NCBI GenBank assembly: GCA_003996215.1
Contig: QJPP01001744.1
Coordinates: forward strand, 124,001 to 188,000
DNA: 64,000 bases
Source of the DNA: Jaltomata sinuosa
Lineage: Eukaryota > Streptophyta > Magnoliopsida > Solanales > Solanaceae
Direction of reading: 5' to 3'
Below are positions 33,783 through 45,454 of the stretch, one piece after another. The position numbers were made by a program, and so were the translations under genes. The notes under the pieces are model-generated. The model did no database searches and had not been told where the DNA came from. It saw nothing but the letters and a program-made list of their open reading frames with translations. How positions within the stretch are numbered: the first letter of the stretch is position 1; every line of letters begins with the position of its first letter.

Positions 33783-36057
33783 TGTAATGACCCTTCCGGT
33801 CATTTCCCAATTTACACTTTCTTTGTATTGTTAGAGCTTGCCTATAGGATCCCAAGTTATTTATGGCTTGCTGGGACCAATGGTTCGGTGCCCTGGTCGT
33901 TCATTTGGTCTTTATGGCTGTTTCCCTATTTTAGAGCTTAAACTTAGGAAATTGTTGACTTTAGTCAACATTCTTAGCTAATGTGCTTGGAATTGAATTC
34001 AGTTCTGTTAGCTTTGGAACATGGATTTTGGTGCAGTTAGACCTTTAGTCGGGGCCTGGGAACCTTCGGTGTGGTTTTGTGTTGCTTTTTGTGTTTTCAA
34101 GCCAGTTGGAGTTAGAAGTTTGACTTTGGTCAACTTTTGACTATCGGAGCGTCAGATTCAAAATCTGATGGTTCTATTAGCTCCGGAATGTCAAGTTTGG
34201 GTTAGGTAGGTGGCTGGTTTGGATCTCGGGTAAGCCGGGCTCATTTTGGGTATTTGGTTGGTTTCAACTAGTGTTGACTTGGGTCAATATTCCTCCGAAA
34301 TGACCTCTTATGTAAGTTTTGTTGATTCTGTTAAGTCCGGAATGTTGTTTCTACTCTAGTAGCATGTTTGGGATATGAGTATCGGTTTCTAGTAATGCCC
34401 GAAACACCCCGTAGAAGTTTTCATCTTAGCTGGATTTTCTTTAGCAGGCATGTCCTCAGCGCCAACAGTGCCCAGGCAGCACGATCGCGCTAGCTTGTCG
34501 CTTTCCTTCAGCGTCAATGGCACCCTGCCAGCGCGATAGAGCTAGGCAGTGTGCCTGCCTGCCAGTGCCAACGGCGCCCATTTTGCACAATCGTGCCCGT
34601 CTGCCCGCCTGCCTGCACCGCGATAGCGTTATGCCAGCGCTAATGGCACTAGCCTGCGTCCAGACATATATATTGTCTTCTTCACGAATTTCCAGCCATT
34701 TTCACCTTAGTTCTCTCACTCTAAAATCATCTCCCTCTCCTAAAAATTGGTTCCTATCAGTTCTTGGCTTTGGGGATTCATCAATTAGCGATTAATCTTG
34801 CTTCCCCCTTTGTTTTTGTAAGTCATCTTCTTCCCCAAATGCTCCTTCTCCATAGCTAACCTCAATTGTTGTACTTTCTTAAGCTTGGGGTTTCTTCTTG
34901 GTTGTAGTACTCGAATTGGGATTGTTTGTTCTTGGTTGCATGGATTTCATCCCGTTGACTTTCTCCCTCTTCTCGTGGTAGGTAAATTCTTTCTTTTTCT
35001 TTGGTGTTTTCTTCTTTAACCTCTCTCTTTAATTCTCCTACATTGTGGGATGTTTTGAGCCCTTATTTTTTGGCTAAAATCCGCTCAATTTTGAAGCATG
35101 CACTTATAGGAGTGTTGTGATCATCATGCGCTTTTTCATTTGCAATTTTGGGTTATGGGCCTCGCAGGCCCGCTTGTGACCCGAAATTTGACCCAGCTAT
35201 ACTTTTAGCATTATGGGTAGCGTTAGTCTTGTTGTAAATACGTAGATTATGTTTGTGATAGTTTGACTACTTTTCAGAGCCTATAAGAGTAGTTCAGGCT
35301 TGGACATCATCATTTTAGCAGCTTATCGTTGGATGACAGGTAGGTTACAGTTTAATCTTCTTAGACTTTGCGTATATAGGCTATAATTGTACTAATTAGC
35401 ATCCTTGGATTGGGTTTTATTAGCTTGGCACCCCAAACCTTGTCCGCTTCAGTTTTGTCTGACTTATTTCACTCATATCGTTATAGTCTTTGTTGTTGTT
35501 GCTAGTATTACCCTTGTGGTCTTGTGTGGCCTTGTATTTCACTCTAGACCATAGATGGTGGGTTAATTAGGAATGTCCATGAGTCTCGGACATTGATATT
35601 GCGATTATAGAGCTGGTTATATATGTTGTAGAGCGATTAGAACCTCTGCAGGGCCGATAGGTTGATTGTCAGCCATTGGGCTGTTGAGTGTGTTGGGGAA
35701 TACCTTTGTCATGCATATAAAGAGATTCCATGCATGTTTTGCAATCATTTTGGCTTCGAGCCCACTATATATGATTTTCTAAACCTTGCATGGCCCCGAG
35801 GGCCCATTTTCGGTAAAAATGGTTATAAAAGGGTTTGAAACTGATTTTATGGATCTTCTTAGGGTAAGAGAGATTAAATGATGATTTTATCACGTTTTTC
35901 ATACTTATACTAGACTCTTCTGAGCTGTCGTGTAGACATAGGTTTTTCTACTTATTTGAGATGATACGAGACTCGGTAGAGCCGAGCATCATACTAGTTT
36001 AACTACTGTTTTAGACCCAGTTATGCTCTGGGCCCCCCTGTTGGGGTTTTTGAGACA
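33783..36057 (+). mobile_element. Element D 3' LTR, truncated
   Basis: Starts TGTAATGACCCTTCCGG after the conserved 'agtagtggatga'. It is collinear with 24981-about 27240 and then stops inside the LTR at 'tttttgagaca'. The missing 1.3 kb is replaced by an inverted LTR. The GC-rich dyad cluster is at about 34445-34660, and a TATA-like 'catatatatt' follows at about 34665. Confidence 0.82.
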
Positions 36058-36062
36058 TGTCT
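36053..36062. repeat. 10-bp perfect palindrome at the inverted-LTR junction
   Basis: AGACATGTCT is exactly self-complementary and lies at the point where a plus-strand LTR changes into a minus-strand LTR of the same superfamily. The arms extend about 2.2 kb each way with no spacer. Confidence 0.85.
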
Positions 36063-38240
36063 AGCACTACGGCTCACTCGAGTCTAGTGTAAGTGTTAAA
36101 ACAGTGATAAAATCATAATTTAGTCTCTTTTACCCTAAGAAGATCCATAAAATCAGTTTCAAACACTTTTATAACATTTTTTACTGAAAATGGGCCCTTG
36201 AGGCCATGCAAGGTTTAGAAAATTGGTTATAGTAGGCTCGCAGCCAAAGAAGTAATAAATAATGCAGAAAAACTCTTTACATCAATGATAATGATATGCT
36301 CACTCACAATCAGTAGCCTAACGGCTCACAATCAACTTATCGGCCCTGCATAGGCTTCAATCACTTTACAACACAGATAACCAATAATATAATCGTAATC
36401 TGATGTCCGGGACTCACGAATATTTCCAAATAAACCCACCATTTATGGTCCAGAGGCATAATCAAGGCCACACGGGGCCACAAGGGGTAATGCAATCAAC
36501 TAACCAAATACTACAATGAAATGATATGAAAAAGTCGGACAGAAAGAAAGCAAACAATGTTTCGGGTACCAAGCTAATAAACCCAACCCAAGGATGCTAA
36601 ATAGTGCAATTATAGCCTATATACGCAAGGTCAAGGAAAAGGAAATCATAACCTGCCTATCGTCCGCCGACAAGCTGCTGGAATGACATTGTCCAAGCCT
36701 GAACTGCTCCAACAAGTCCCAAAAAGCAACCACACTATCAAGAAGGAAATCTATGCATTAATAAAAGACTAACGATACCCATATTGCTAGAAGTCTAACC
36801 GGGTCAAAATTCAGATCACAAGTGGGCCTGTGGGCCTCGCAACTCGAAGCTAGAAATGAAAAAGTGCACAATGATCCCAACTTTCCCAAGAGTGCATGCT
36901 CCAAAAATGTGCGTAAAATTCCAGCAAAAAGGGCTCAAAACATCCCACCATCTATGAGAATTAAAGAGGGAATCGAAGAATAAATTACCAGAATAAAAGG
37001 GAGAATTTACCTACCATGAGGAGAGGGAGCAAGTCTACAAGATGAAATCCATGCAACCACAAACAAGTAGTCCCAATTGAAGCAACTACAACCAAGGGAG
37101 AAGTTACCTACCACGAGGAGAGGGAGCAAGTCTACAGGATGAAATCCACACAACCACAAACAAGCAGTCCCAATTCAAGAAACTACAACCAAGATGACAC
37201 CCCAAGCTAAAATGAGCACAACAATAGAGGTTTAGGCCATGGAAAAGAAGGATTTTGGGGAAGAAGACTTACCAAAATGAGGGAGGAAGTGAGTAAGATT
37301 GTTAATTTATGAATTCCTAGAGTTAGATACAGATTTGGAACAAGTTTTAGTAGAGGGAAGTGTTTTTAGAGTGAGAGAACAATGAAGCAAATGGCTATAA
37401 ATCCGAGGGATTGCACTTATATAGTGCAAGTTGCAAACCAGCGCAATTGCGTTGGCCTAGAACAATCGCGCTGAAGGGGGCAGACGCACACATGCGCGAT
37501 CATGCCATAGGGGCACTGAAGAGGAGAACATAGCCTAGCGCCATCGGTGTTGGCCTGGTGCCATCGGCACTAAAGGAGTGCAGCAGGCTAGCACGATCGC
37601 GCTGCCCTGGCGCCATTGGCGCTGAAAACATGCCTGCTGCAGAAAACCAGCAAAAATAAAAACTTCTACGGGGAGTTCCGAGCACAATCGGAACCCGATA
37701 CTCACAAACCAAACATGCTACTAGAGTGGAAATGACGTTCCAGACTCAACAAAATAAATGAAACTTCCTAATGAGGTCATCTCGGAGGAATGTTGACCCA
37801 AGTCAACACTTCCTAAATCCAACCAAACACCCAAAATGAGCCCGACTCACTCGGGACCTGAACGAACCACCTACCTAACCCACACTCGATAGTCTAGAGC
37901 TGATAGAATTGTCGGATTTCGAATCTAATGATCCGATCATCAAAAGTTAACCAAAGTTAAACTTCTAACTCCAACTAGCCTAAGATATCAAAAAGTGAGA
38001 TAGAATCATACTGAAAGTTCCCAGGCCCCGACTAATGGTCTAACTAGACTAAAATTGATATTCTGGAGCTAACGAAACTGACAGAATTTGATTTTGAGCA
38101 TATTAGCTAAGAATGTTAACTAAAGTTAATGATTTTCTACGTTTAAGCTCTAAAATAGGGAAACAACCATTAGGACAAAATGAATGCTCTTATAGTACAA
38201 GGAAAGCAAAAATGCGGGAATGACCGGAAGGGTCATTAAA
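36058..38240 (-). mobile_element. Inverted partial LTR of the D/E family
   Basis: Reverse-complement match to the first 2.2 kb of the D LTR, ending at 'ccggaagggtcattaaa' (inverse of TGTAATGACCCTTCCGG). In detail it resembles E's LTR more than D's, for example 36290-36400 against 49570-49680. A minus-strand TATA box CTATATAAG is at 37416-37424, directly beyond the dyad cluster at 37430-37640. No polypurine tract follows at 38241, so it is detached from any element body. Confidence 0.78.
37430..37640 (-). repeat. GC-rich dyad cluster beside the TATA box, inverted LTR
   Basis: Words 'gcgcaattgcgt', 'gatcgcgctgcc', 'tggcgccattggcgct' and 'gccatcggc' recur. GCGCCATTGGCGC is a near-perfect palindrome. 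The cluster begins about 6 bp from the TGCACTTATATAGTGCA dyad that contains the TATA box. Confidence 0.8.
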
Positions 38241-39447
38241 AGATTATTCATTCAAGCATTAGTAGGACCATAATAATCAACTTCAAGTATGTCTGAAGAC
38301 CAATCAACAAGTTATTCAATTCAAAAGCATACAATAACTAAACCAAGTCTCAACTCCAATTAAGTCTATAATCAGTTCAGCTCGATTAAGTTAACAATAT
38401 TATCCAAACAAAAACCTTTATCCTTCGTTATTAGGTGTGAAGGTTCATCATTCATATATATGTTATCATAATTCCTAAACAACACATCATTAGACATCTA
38501 TCAAATAGCCTATTCACATTTAACATACAACACAACCCATAGCTTATTTTCTTCTAGTTAGAGATCATATTCTAACGTTAACTATATTCTCCTCTCAAAA
38601 CAGACCATATTATGACACCACTTTATACCACAACTTAGGACCACGAGATCTATTCCATATTAAGGTGATCACACACTCAAGAACACTTATTCTAGTAAAT
38701 TCATTTATTCGTAACCCCTCCCCAACCCTTGATGCTAATGTTCCGGGTTCTATGGATACAATGAACACATTATTTATCCTCCACTATCCACATTATCCTT
38801 TTCAGTTTAAGTCACATCAGGACACATATAACATAGGCTTATTAATACACAAGGATTCTAGTTTCACATTTATTCTAGTATTTTCCATCCAGACTTTATG
38901 CCCAAAACCTTAATCATGTTGTCTCAGCCAACTCTATGCAGTATTATGATTAGCTAATAAAAGTATTAATACTCATTAAAATCCATAATCTACCTCGATG
39001 TTGAGTTTCTGCTATAAACTACATGCAACCTTGCTTCTTTCTCTCGATATAAGAATCTTGATGGAGAATTCGTGAGAAGGAGGAAGGGACCATGTTTTTT
39101 TAAAAGCTTTTCCTATCTTTCCTTGGTTTATGTCTTATAACTAACCCTAGAACATTTTTAGAAGAGATCCTTCTTTTTTAGAAAAGAGCTTGAAGTTGAA
39201 AACATTAAATTTTGGGTTCAGTCTTGCGAGTCTCACTGCAGCAATCGCCCACTCATTGCGTGAGCTTGCTATAGTGGAACACAATAGCGGTTATTTACTG
39301 GTCAGTCTCACTTTTTTGACTTTATTATATTATGTGTTTTATTAAAAATAACGATTAATATTCCTAAAAATAAATTTATATCACAAATATTTAAAATTCT
39401 CACATTTTACTGCAGGAATTTCAATAATGATGGAATGAGTTATTACA
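38241..39447 (-). mobile_element. LTR remnant of a further gypsy family (G), minus strand
   Basis: The last 590 bp (38861-39447) is repeated at 45958-46547. On the minus strand it starts TGTAATAACTC. The sequence beyond it (inverse of 'aacctttcatccccgaatgaac') resembles the GAGGATGAA leader placed before gypsy 3' LTRs. Dyad-like words 'ctcactgcagcaatcgc' and 'gcttgctatagtgg' occur at 39230-39295. The outer 600 bp is AT-rich with no gene. Confidence 0.5.
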
Positions 39448-40685
39448 TTAGATATCAATTTACCAACCTTTCATCCCCGAATGAACGTAAGAGATGTGGG
39501 GGCAAGAGACTGGAACTCAAAAGAGGTCATTCTCCAGATCATTAACTCTGTCTTTTCACTTGACTTGCTTGCTTGCTTTTTCGAGTTGAACAATATTTAT
39601 GATCAATATTTTCTACAAGGCCTTTAAATCGAGGTGCATTGGAGCAATAGAGTGCAAGATTTAAGCCTTACGCACAAATTGAACTACTTTACTCGCACGT
39701 TCCCAACCTAGGGAAGAATTTTACCTATGCAGGTTCTTACAAGAACTCACGATGCTTGGAATAATTAAATTAAGCATCAAGTATGTAAATCAATAAATTC
39801 GTAACACAAGAAAATAGTCAAGCTACTGCAGTAGAGGAACTCTCACTATAGCAAGCTCACTACTGTAGGAAATAGGTCGCTATAGCGAGAGGCCTGACGG
39901 ATTAAGGAGAGAAAAGGAGGTTCATTTTCCTCATTTGCAAAGCCTCAACTCCCACTCACTTGTAAAATTCTCTCAATAACTCCCCTTCTTTTGTTGATTT
40001 CTCAAGGTAAATCCTTCTTTTATTTCTTTATCTCATTGCTTGCAACATCTATATTGCATTATTTATGCCTATTTTGCTTGATTTTACTCCAAAAATAGGG
40101 TTTTAGGATTAAGGGTTTCTTTTTCCCTTGTAAGGAAGTAAATCCGAAGCATGCTCATTTGATTTACATTTCTCACTTCTTCACAATGTTTTCTATGTAA
40201 GCTCTATGGATTTCATGGAGTTTTGAACTCAAAAATAGAGTAGGGTAATAAAAAAGAGTTTTGAAAATTTTGAACACTTGGGGCTTGATTCTGGGTGTTA
40301 GACACCATAAGAACAATGTATAAGTGTAGTACACCCCCATATTGTGTCCTATCTGTGATACAAATAAATAAAAATGGAGAATATTTTCAAAATCACCATT
40401 TTTGAGGTTTGGGTTGGCTAGGGATAATGACCTCGCTACATTGGAGGTCGTTTTCACTATGAGGACTCACTATAGCAGTACAATCTCACTACTGCAACCT
40501 CGCTGCAGTGGAAAAGCGCATGCTATAGCGGAGGTGCTAATGCAGAATCACTGCCTAAAAGAACTAAAAAAATTTCAAAACAGATTTCTTTTGGATTTCG
40601 TCGTTCATTCTTAACTCCTTGCTATTTATTACCGAAAACATTATCTAACACAATTCTATTACCTTACGCAGAGATTACTACCATT
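39448..40685. other. Non-coding interval with CTATAGCG/CTGCAGTGG words
   Basis: No gene is supported. Two clusters of dyad words occur, 39825-39900 ('ctactgcagtag', 'cgctatagcg') and 40430-40530 ('ctgcagtgg', 'tgctatagcgg'). The same words occur in the LTR pieces at 39230 and 46325-46400, linking this stretch to one repeat family. Confidence 0.5.
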
Positions 40686-41579
40686 ATGGCCGAAGGTAAT
40701 GACAACGTCTATGAAAGTTTTTCTAGCAACCAATGCTAGAGGCGGTACATAGAGAATAGGGTTCGAGGGTTTACTCATAAGTGGAGTTTCTAGATGGAAG
40801 ATATTGAGGATAAGGTGCCAGATTTTTATAACCGGTTGTGGGATATTGGGTGGTTTCCCCTGGTAAAGAATCCTATTGATGCAAAATGATAGTTAGGTGA
40901 GGGAGTTTTATGCCAATCTCCCCACTATCAACTGAAATGTCCCAAATCTCTTAATTTACATTTGGGGTGAGCATGTTGAGGTTGGTGCTGCTGATATGAA
41001 TGATGCCTTAGGGTTACCAAATCCCCTGAAGACTGAGTATGAGGCAAGGAAGGCAGATGATTATGGATAGTGGTTGGTGGACCAACTGGTTGTAGAGGAC
41101 AAGAGGGCCTCAAGCCCTTGGGTCAGCAGTCATTTGTGCATTAAGAGCATCGACTTTACTCCTGATGCTCGGAGGTGGCTCAACTTGGTGTCTAGGAGGA
41201 TCAGCCCTTCCGAGAAAGTATCTGACATCACCCACTCCCAGGCATTGATAGTGGCTTGCATATTATATGTGGTGCTAATAAACGTAGGGGCATTAATTGT
41301 GGATGTAGAGGTATTTTTCCATGATTGCCAACCAAGATTATTTTTTTTCCTCCTTGATTAATACATTGTGCCAGCGGGATAATGTGCCCAGCGAGCCAGA
41401 TGACAACACCCTTGAGCCTGACATGCCATTCAACCCTTTGAGAGTGAAGAGCATACCAGGATGCAGCAAGAAGGAAAGAAAATTGGGGTCTGAGGATCGT
41501 GCAGTAGTGGTTAGTGCGATGGAGGAGCTGGGACTAGTTCTACATAGACCACGAGTCCCTTCAAGCATATGGTAAAGGA
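40686..41579 (+). pseudogene. Putative plant transposon protein (Transposase_32-like domain), broken
   Basis: The start ATG at 40686 (MAEGNDNVYESF) fits the N-terminus of a domain common in plant repeats and annotated as 'putative plant transposon protein'; its biochemical role is unknown. Recognisable blocks: FTHKWSF...VPDFYNRLWDIGWFPLV (about 40770-40870), then after a frame change EFYANLP (about 40905) and NVPNLLIYIWGEHVEVGAAD (about 40940). FTPDARRWLNLVSRRISPSEKVSD lies at 41156-41230, with LFFFLLD and LCQRDNVPSEPDD near 41340-41400. Stops at about 40737 and 40790, a frameshift near 40890 and later stops break it. No catalytic motif is visible. Family match is from memory and moderate. 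Confidence 0.65.
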
Positions 41580-42577
41580 GATGGAGTCCATAAAGGAACT
41601 CCTAAGGGGTATATTAGTGCCTCCCGCGGTGCTCGAATCATCGAGGGTTGCTGATCCTTTGAACTTTCATGGTGCTTTGAGTCTCTAGCACATGGCTATA
41701 TTGTGCTTCAGGAAGAGCTAAATGCCAAAACTAAGAAAGGGCGCTCTCGGGACAACATGTTAGTCCAAATATGGAAGGGGATCTAGTCCCTTGTCAAGAA
41801 TTTATCTCTAGGTAAGAAGGTCCCTAAGGTAGGCCAGACAGATATCTAGTATTTCTCCTTCCTATAAGGATTAGACAAGGAGAAACCCAGGGACTCAAGT
41901 GCCAGCAATTGATAGAGCGTCTAGCTGAACCATGGAACAGTGCATTCCCCACCGTTTATCCCCCTTTACTTAGCTTATTACTTTCCTTTGTAGGGCTTTT
42001 TTTTAGACAATCACATTTCATTTTGCATATTGGATAATTTCTTTTTATTTTGTTGTTTTTGGATGTTGTGGGTGCCGTTGGTGGCATTCAACAGACAATG
42101 GCTTTTTTTGTAGGCCGACATGTTTTATATAATCGCTTTTCATATGTTTTTTTAACTCTCGTAATATGCTAAACATGTGAACTCCCAAAACAGGGAACTG
42201 AAATTTGGCTACTGGTTCGCGTACGTCCACTGCAGTGGACGAAGTCCCACTACGGTGAAATTTATAGTTTTCTATTATGGACCCCCTAATTTTTCCATAG
42301 GTGAGCTACATCGGTCCCTTTCTCACAGAAAAGGAATTGATGTGGCGAGGAACTCTTCGGTGCAACGAAGACAATTAGACAGAATTGGTAGAACCAAGAA
42401 TTTTAAACTTCTTAATAAGAATAAATTCTTTCATTATTGATTAATGCACAGAACAACTCAACATCACTTAAACATAGAACAGTTTTTATGATCTTAGTAT
42501 TGCTGTAAGTAATCCTTATTTTACTATCATTTTATCACATAATCACACAATCAGCACATTAACATGACTCTTACGAT
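41580..42577 (+). other. Decayed 3' continuation of the transposon-type gene, then non-coding
   Basis: 41580-41650 still reads as protein-like text (KEMESIKELLRGILVPP) before stops, as in the C-terminal region of such proteins. From about 41900 the DNA is AT-rich with no frame of note. A perfect palindrome CCACTGCAGTGG lies at about 42228-42239 beside 'cccactacggtg', the same word class as at 40430. Confidence 0.45.
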
Positions 42578-42710
42578 CAAATACCAGTTGGAATTGGTTA
42601 GATATCAATGGAACTCATCTAGGTACCAATTGGAATCAAGTAGATACCAATTGCCTTTGTCAAGATACCAATTATAATCGAATAGGTCTCAATTGGACTC
42701 AAACCAGATA
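42578..42710. repeat. Degenerate short repeat with CCAATTGG core
   Basis: Five to six imperfect units of about 22-25 bp share 'ataccaattggaat': 'ataccagttggaatt', 'gtaccaattggaatc', 'ataccaattgcc', 'ataccaattataatc', 'tctcaattggactc'. The core is self-complementary. Confidence 0.65.
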
Positions 42711-43190
42711 GACGACAAACTAGGACAACACGATAGGAAAGAATAAAAGGGAAACAACTCCTAGATTCCTCATAGCCTCCCGAAGATTTGAAATAGACAT
42801 CAACACACCAATCCGCAGGACTCTGCTTGACATTGCTCTTGTACTTGTGAGACCGGTAACCTAGTGCGCTAAACCAATTATGATGACTCAAATTACATCA
42901 GGTCGTGCCTACACCTACTCAATGCTAACTCGATAGGAGAAACCCTTATAATTCAATCATTATTAAGCGAAAATATTTTAAATGGATCAATATTTTAATA
43001 TTAGAGTGAAAACCATAATCATAGATTCAATTAAGCTTGAAAACATACATTCCTTTTGAAATAATAAATACAATTTTTTCCCGAGTACCTAGTTTAGAGA
43101 TGTAGAAGAGATTTTAAATAGAGAGTGTGACAAGAAAATATATGACACAACTTTTGCCTACAGAATGAAAAATGCAGAAGTTGCTGATAA
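42711..43190. other. Non-coding interval
   Basis: AT-rich sequence with no supported gene, RNA or recognised element end. Confidence 0.4.
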
Positions 43191-43534
43191 AGACTCATCA
43201 CTTCAAGCAATGAAACTTACTCAACCTGTCACATATCTACACCCAAAAGGATGTAGCAAGAGTGGTATCAGTACACCACACATATTGGTAGCTATCATCG
43301 GCTGACTAAGATTAGATCACGCAATACCCATATAGAAATGAATGAAATAACATATAATCTCATATCCCAACTTGAACAGAAGGCAACCATCATGTAAATA
43401 TATAGCATCACACCTCACTCTTTATTCCCTTAATTCCTACCTTATACTCTATCCTCTATAAGCCCTCAAGATTAGAGTTAACCTTAGTAATATTTCTAGA
43501 GATTTTATTATGCTCGTGAACGTACCAAGTATTG
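43191..43534. repeat. Repeat R2, copy 1 (left flank of the viral insert)
   Basis: About 345 bp starting 'agactcatcacttcaagcaatgaaac' and ending 'ccaagtattg'. It has a clear direct-repeat copy at 46707-47049. The copies diverge exactly where viral sequence begins here, which fixes the left edge of the viral fragment. Confidence 0.8.
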
Positions 43535-43638
43535 TTTATTTGTTCAAATATATTGGTGTCAAATATTATTTTTTGTTCTGAGGATTGTTCATCTTGGTGT
43601 TCTTCTTGTTGTATTATCCGTACATCTTTCTCAGTCAT
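43535..43638 (-). pseudogene. Start of the next viral frame, truncated at the insertion edge
   Basis: An ATG at 43638 opens a frame beginning MTEKDVRIIQQEE. It overlaps by 8 bases a stop of the preceding frame's register (43631-43633), the overlap style of caulimovirid genes. After about 34 viral codons it runs into host repeat R2, so the listed 61-codon frame is a virus-host chimera. In related genomes the gene after the coat protein often starts the movement protein or polyprotein; too little remains to decide. Confidence 0.55.
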
Positions 43639-43833
43639 AATTTTCTTCTTCCGATTCTCCTATATTATTATTTATATCATTTTCATTTTCGTTTCAGATA
43701 ATTCATTTTCTGATAATTCATATATACTGTCTTCACTCCCTAATTCATAATCTATATATTCCATTTGTGTATATTTATCATCTCCTATTATTATTTCGGT
43801 AATTTGTTTTTTCTTTGGATTTTTTGGTAATTT

Positions 43834-43881
43834 GCAATCTCTAGCTAAGTGTCCTAGTTTTCCACAATTGTAACAAGTACA
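43834..43881 (-). pseudogene. Out-of-frame CCHC zinc knuckle of the viral coat protein
   Basis: A C-x2-C-x4-H-x4-C pattern is read one register away from the main coat-protein frame. The register stays open to about 43675. It marks the C-terminal nucleic-acid-binding part of the viral protein and shows one indel just upstream. Confidence 0.75.
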
Positions 43882-45454
43882 TTCCCGTTAATTTTTTCTT
43901 TGTTTTATATGGTTTTTTATATTTGTAATTTTTTACATAATATCTTCTTCTTGGTTTTTTATACTTATATTTTGATTTATATGGTTTATATTTACTACCA
44001 TATCTTTTTATTTTCTTATATTTTTTATAATATTTATCTGTGCATCCGAATTGGGGTGCTGTTCTATCTTTACAACATGCTAAATTTCTTACTAATATTT
44101 TATCCATTTTAATATTTTCTTTGTATTTTTCACATAATTCCATAAACCAATTTTGTAAAAATTTTATTCGAGCTCCTAGGGTATCTGCTAATTCTGCTTC
44201 ATTCCAATTTTTTATTATTTTTGAACTAAAAGGTTCTGGTAATTTAGTAAAATATAATTTTCTTATTTCTTTACTTTCATCCGGATTATATGTTCCTTTG
44301 TAATAATAGTCTTTAAATGCACAAGTATATTCATCTAGATAGCACATATTACATATTGCTAATTTTGACATTAAATTTCTGTTTATAGTTTTTTCTTTAT
44401 TTTGTTCTTCTATTTCCGTCGTCATACTACCAAATTCATTTCTTATTGCTATTTCATATTTAAATAATATTTCCGTAGCTGTTGTGGCAGCTGTTCCATC
44501 GTATTTTTTATCAATTCTTAATGTTGCTAGACTTTCATTTGTTAAATTTTGTAACCATAATTTTACCGTTCCTATGAGTGTTCTTTCTATATATCCTGGT
44601 GTTTCAGCTCTCGATATTTTATTGTCTATTAATTGTTTTGAGATATATCCTGTCCATAATTGAATTGTTCTATTTATATCTGCTATACAATCTAGATCTG
44701 AAAAATTATTTTGTTCAGTTATCTTCCTTGGTGTCCATTTCTTATTCAGCCTTTTTTCCCATAACGTTTTATTTCTATCATATGAATTGTAGTCTATCCT
44801 ATAGTATCTTGGATTTAATTGCTTTGGATTCTTTACTCTTGATGTACTTGGTTTATCATCAGTGCTCATATCTCCTGTATTTATTTCTGGATTTATTTTT
44901 GCTCTTTCCATTTTTTCTATTAGTTCGGTATATGTTTCACTTGTTTCCGAATAGTTTTCTCCTAGATCATTATCATTATCACTTTCTTCACTTATTTCGT
45001 CTACGCTTATTTTTGGTAGATTGTCTTGTTCTTCTTCTAATTGTAATTTAAATTTTTCTATTTCATTTGTCAGTTTTAACTCTTGTTCCTCTTCTCTACG
45101 TTTTTCTTTTTCTTTTTGCTTACTTGCATATAATTGTTTTAGCACTTCTAATTCTTTTTCTAGTTCTATTATTTTAGTGTTTTTTACTTCTTCTATTCGT
45201 TGTATTTTTTCTTTAGTTTGTTGTTGTATTTTTTCAATTTCTCGTTTCCTATCTATTTCTTCATTTTCTTTTGTTATTCTAACCATTGCGGTTAAATTAT
45301 CTTCTAATTTTACCGTTTCTTTTTCTAACATTAAATTTAGATTATCTCCTATTTTTTTATATCTTCTTCCTAAATTAGAAAATACTATTGTTATCTTTAA
45401 TCCTTCCGGATTTACGTATGTTTTTTCTTCTAATGCGAATTCTTCTTTATTCAT
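43841..45454 (-). CDS. Endogenous viral coat-protein-like frame (537 codons)
   Basis: Coat protein of a caulimovirid packages the viral DNA. Residues 62-145 are a charged heptad-rich coiled coil and 150-185 an acidic stretch. Residues 235-460 are the capsid core with WTGYISKQLI, IERTLIGTVKLWLQ, YFTKLPEPFSSKI and a Cys-rich NLACCKDRTAPQFGC end. Residues 473-521 are a Lys/Tyr/Arg tract. The expected CCHC zinc knuckle is present but in another register at 43834-43881, so a frame change near 43890 separates it from this frame, whose last 16 codons are aberrant. The start ATG follows directly on the stop of the 65-codon frame (TAAATG). The rest is unbroken, which suggests recent insertion. Expression is not shown by the sequence. 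Confidence 0.8.
   Translation of the reverse strand: MNKEEFALEEKTYVNPEGLKITIVFSNLGRRYKKIGDNLNLMLEKETVKLEDNLTAMVRITKENEEIDRKREIEKIQQQTKEKIQRIEEVKNTKIIELEKELEVLKQLYASKQKEKEKRREEEQELKLTNEIEKFKLQLEEEQDNLPKISVDEISEESDNDNDLGENYSETSETYTELIEKMERAKINPEINTGDMSTDDKPSTSRVKNPKQLNPRYYRIDYNSYDRNKTLWEKRLNKKWTPRKITEQNNFSDLDCIADINRTIQLWTGYISKQLIDNKISRAETPGYIERTLIGTVKLWLQNLTNESLATLRIDKKYDGTAATTATEILFKYEIAIRNEFGSMTTEIEEQNKEKTINRNLMSKLAICNMCYLDEYTCAFKDYYYKGTYNPDESKEIRKLYFTKLPEPFSSKIIKNWNEAELADTLGARIKFLQNWFMELCEKYKENIKMDKILVRNLACCKDRTAPQFGCTDKYYKKYKKIKRYGSKYKPYKSKYKYKKPRRRYYVKNYKYKKPYKTKKKLTGMYLLQLWKTRTLS

Noticed and set aside
36053..36062. Replication origin or cruciform regulatory site at the palindrome
   Set aside because: It is explained by the joint between two opposed LTRs; there is no independent sign of origin function.
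43456..43536. C-terminal part of the 61-codon minus-strand frame as viral protein
   Set aside because: This part is host repeat R2, present without virus at 46980-47049; only codons up to about 43535 are viral.
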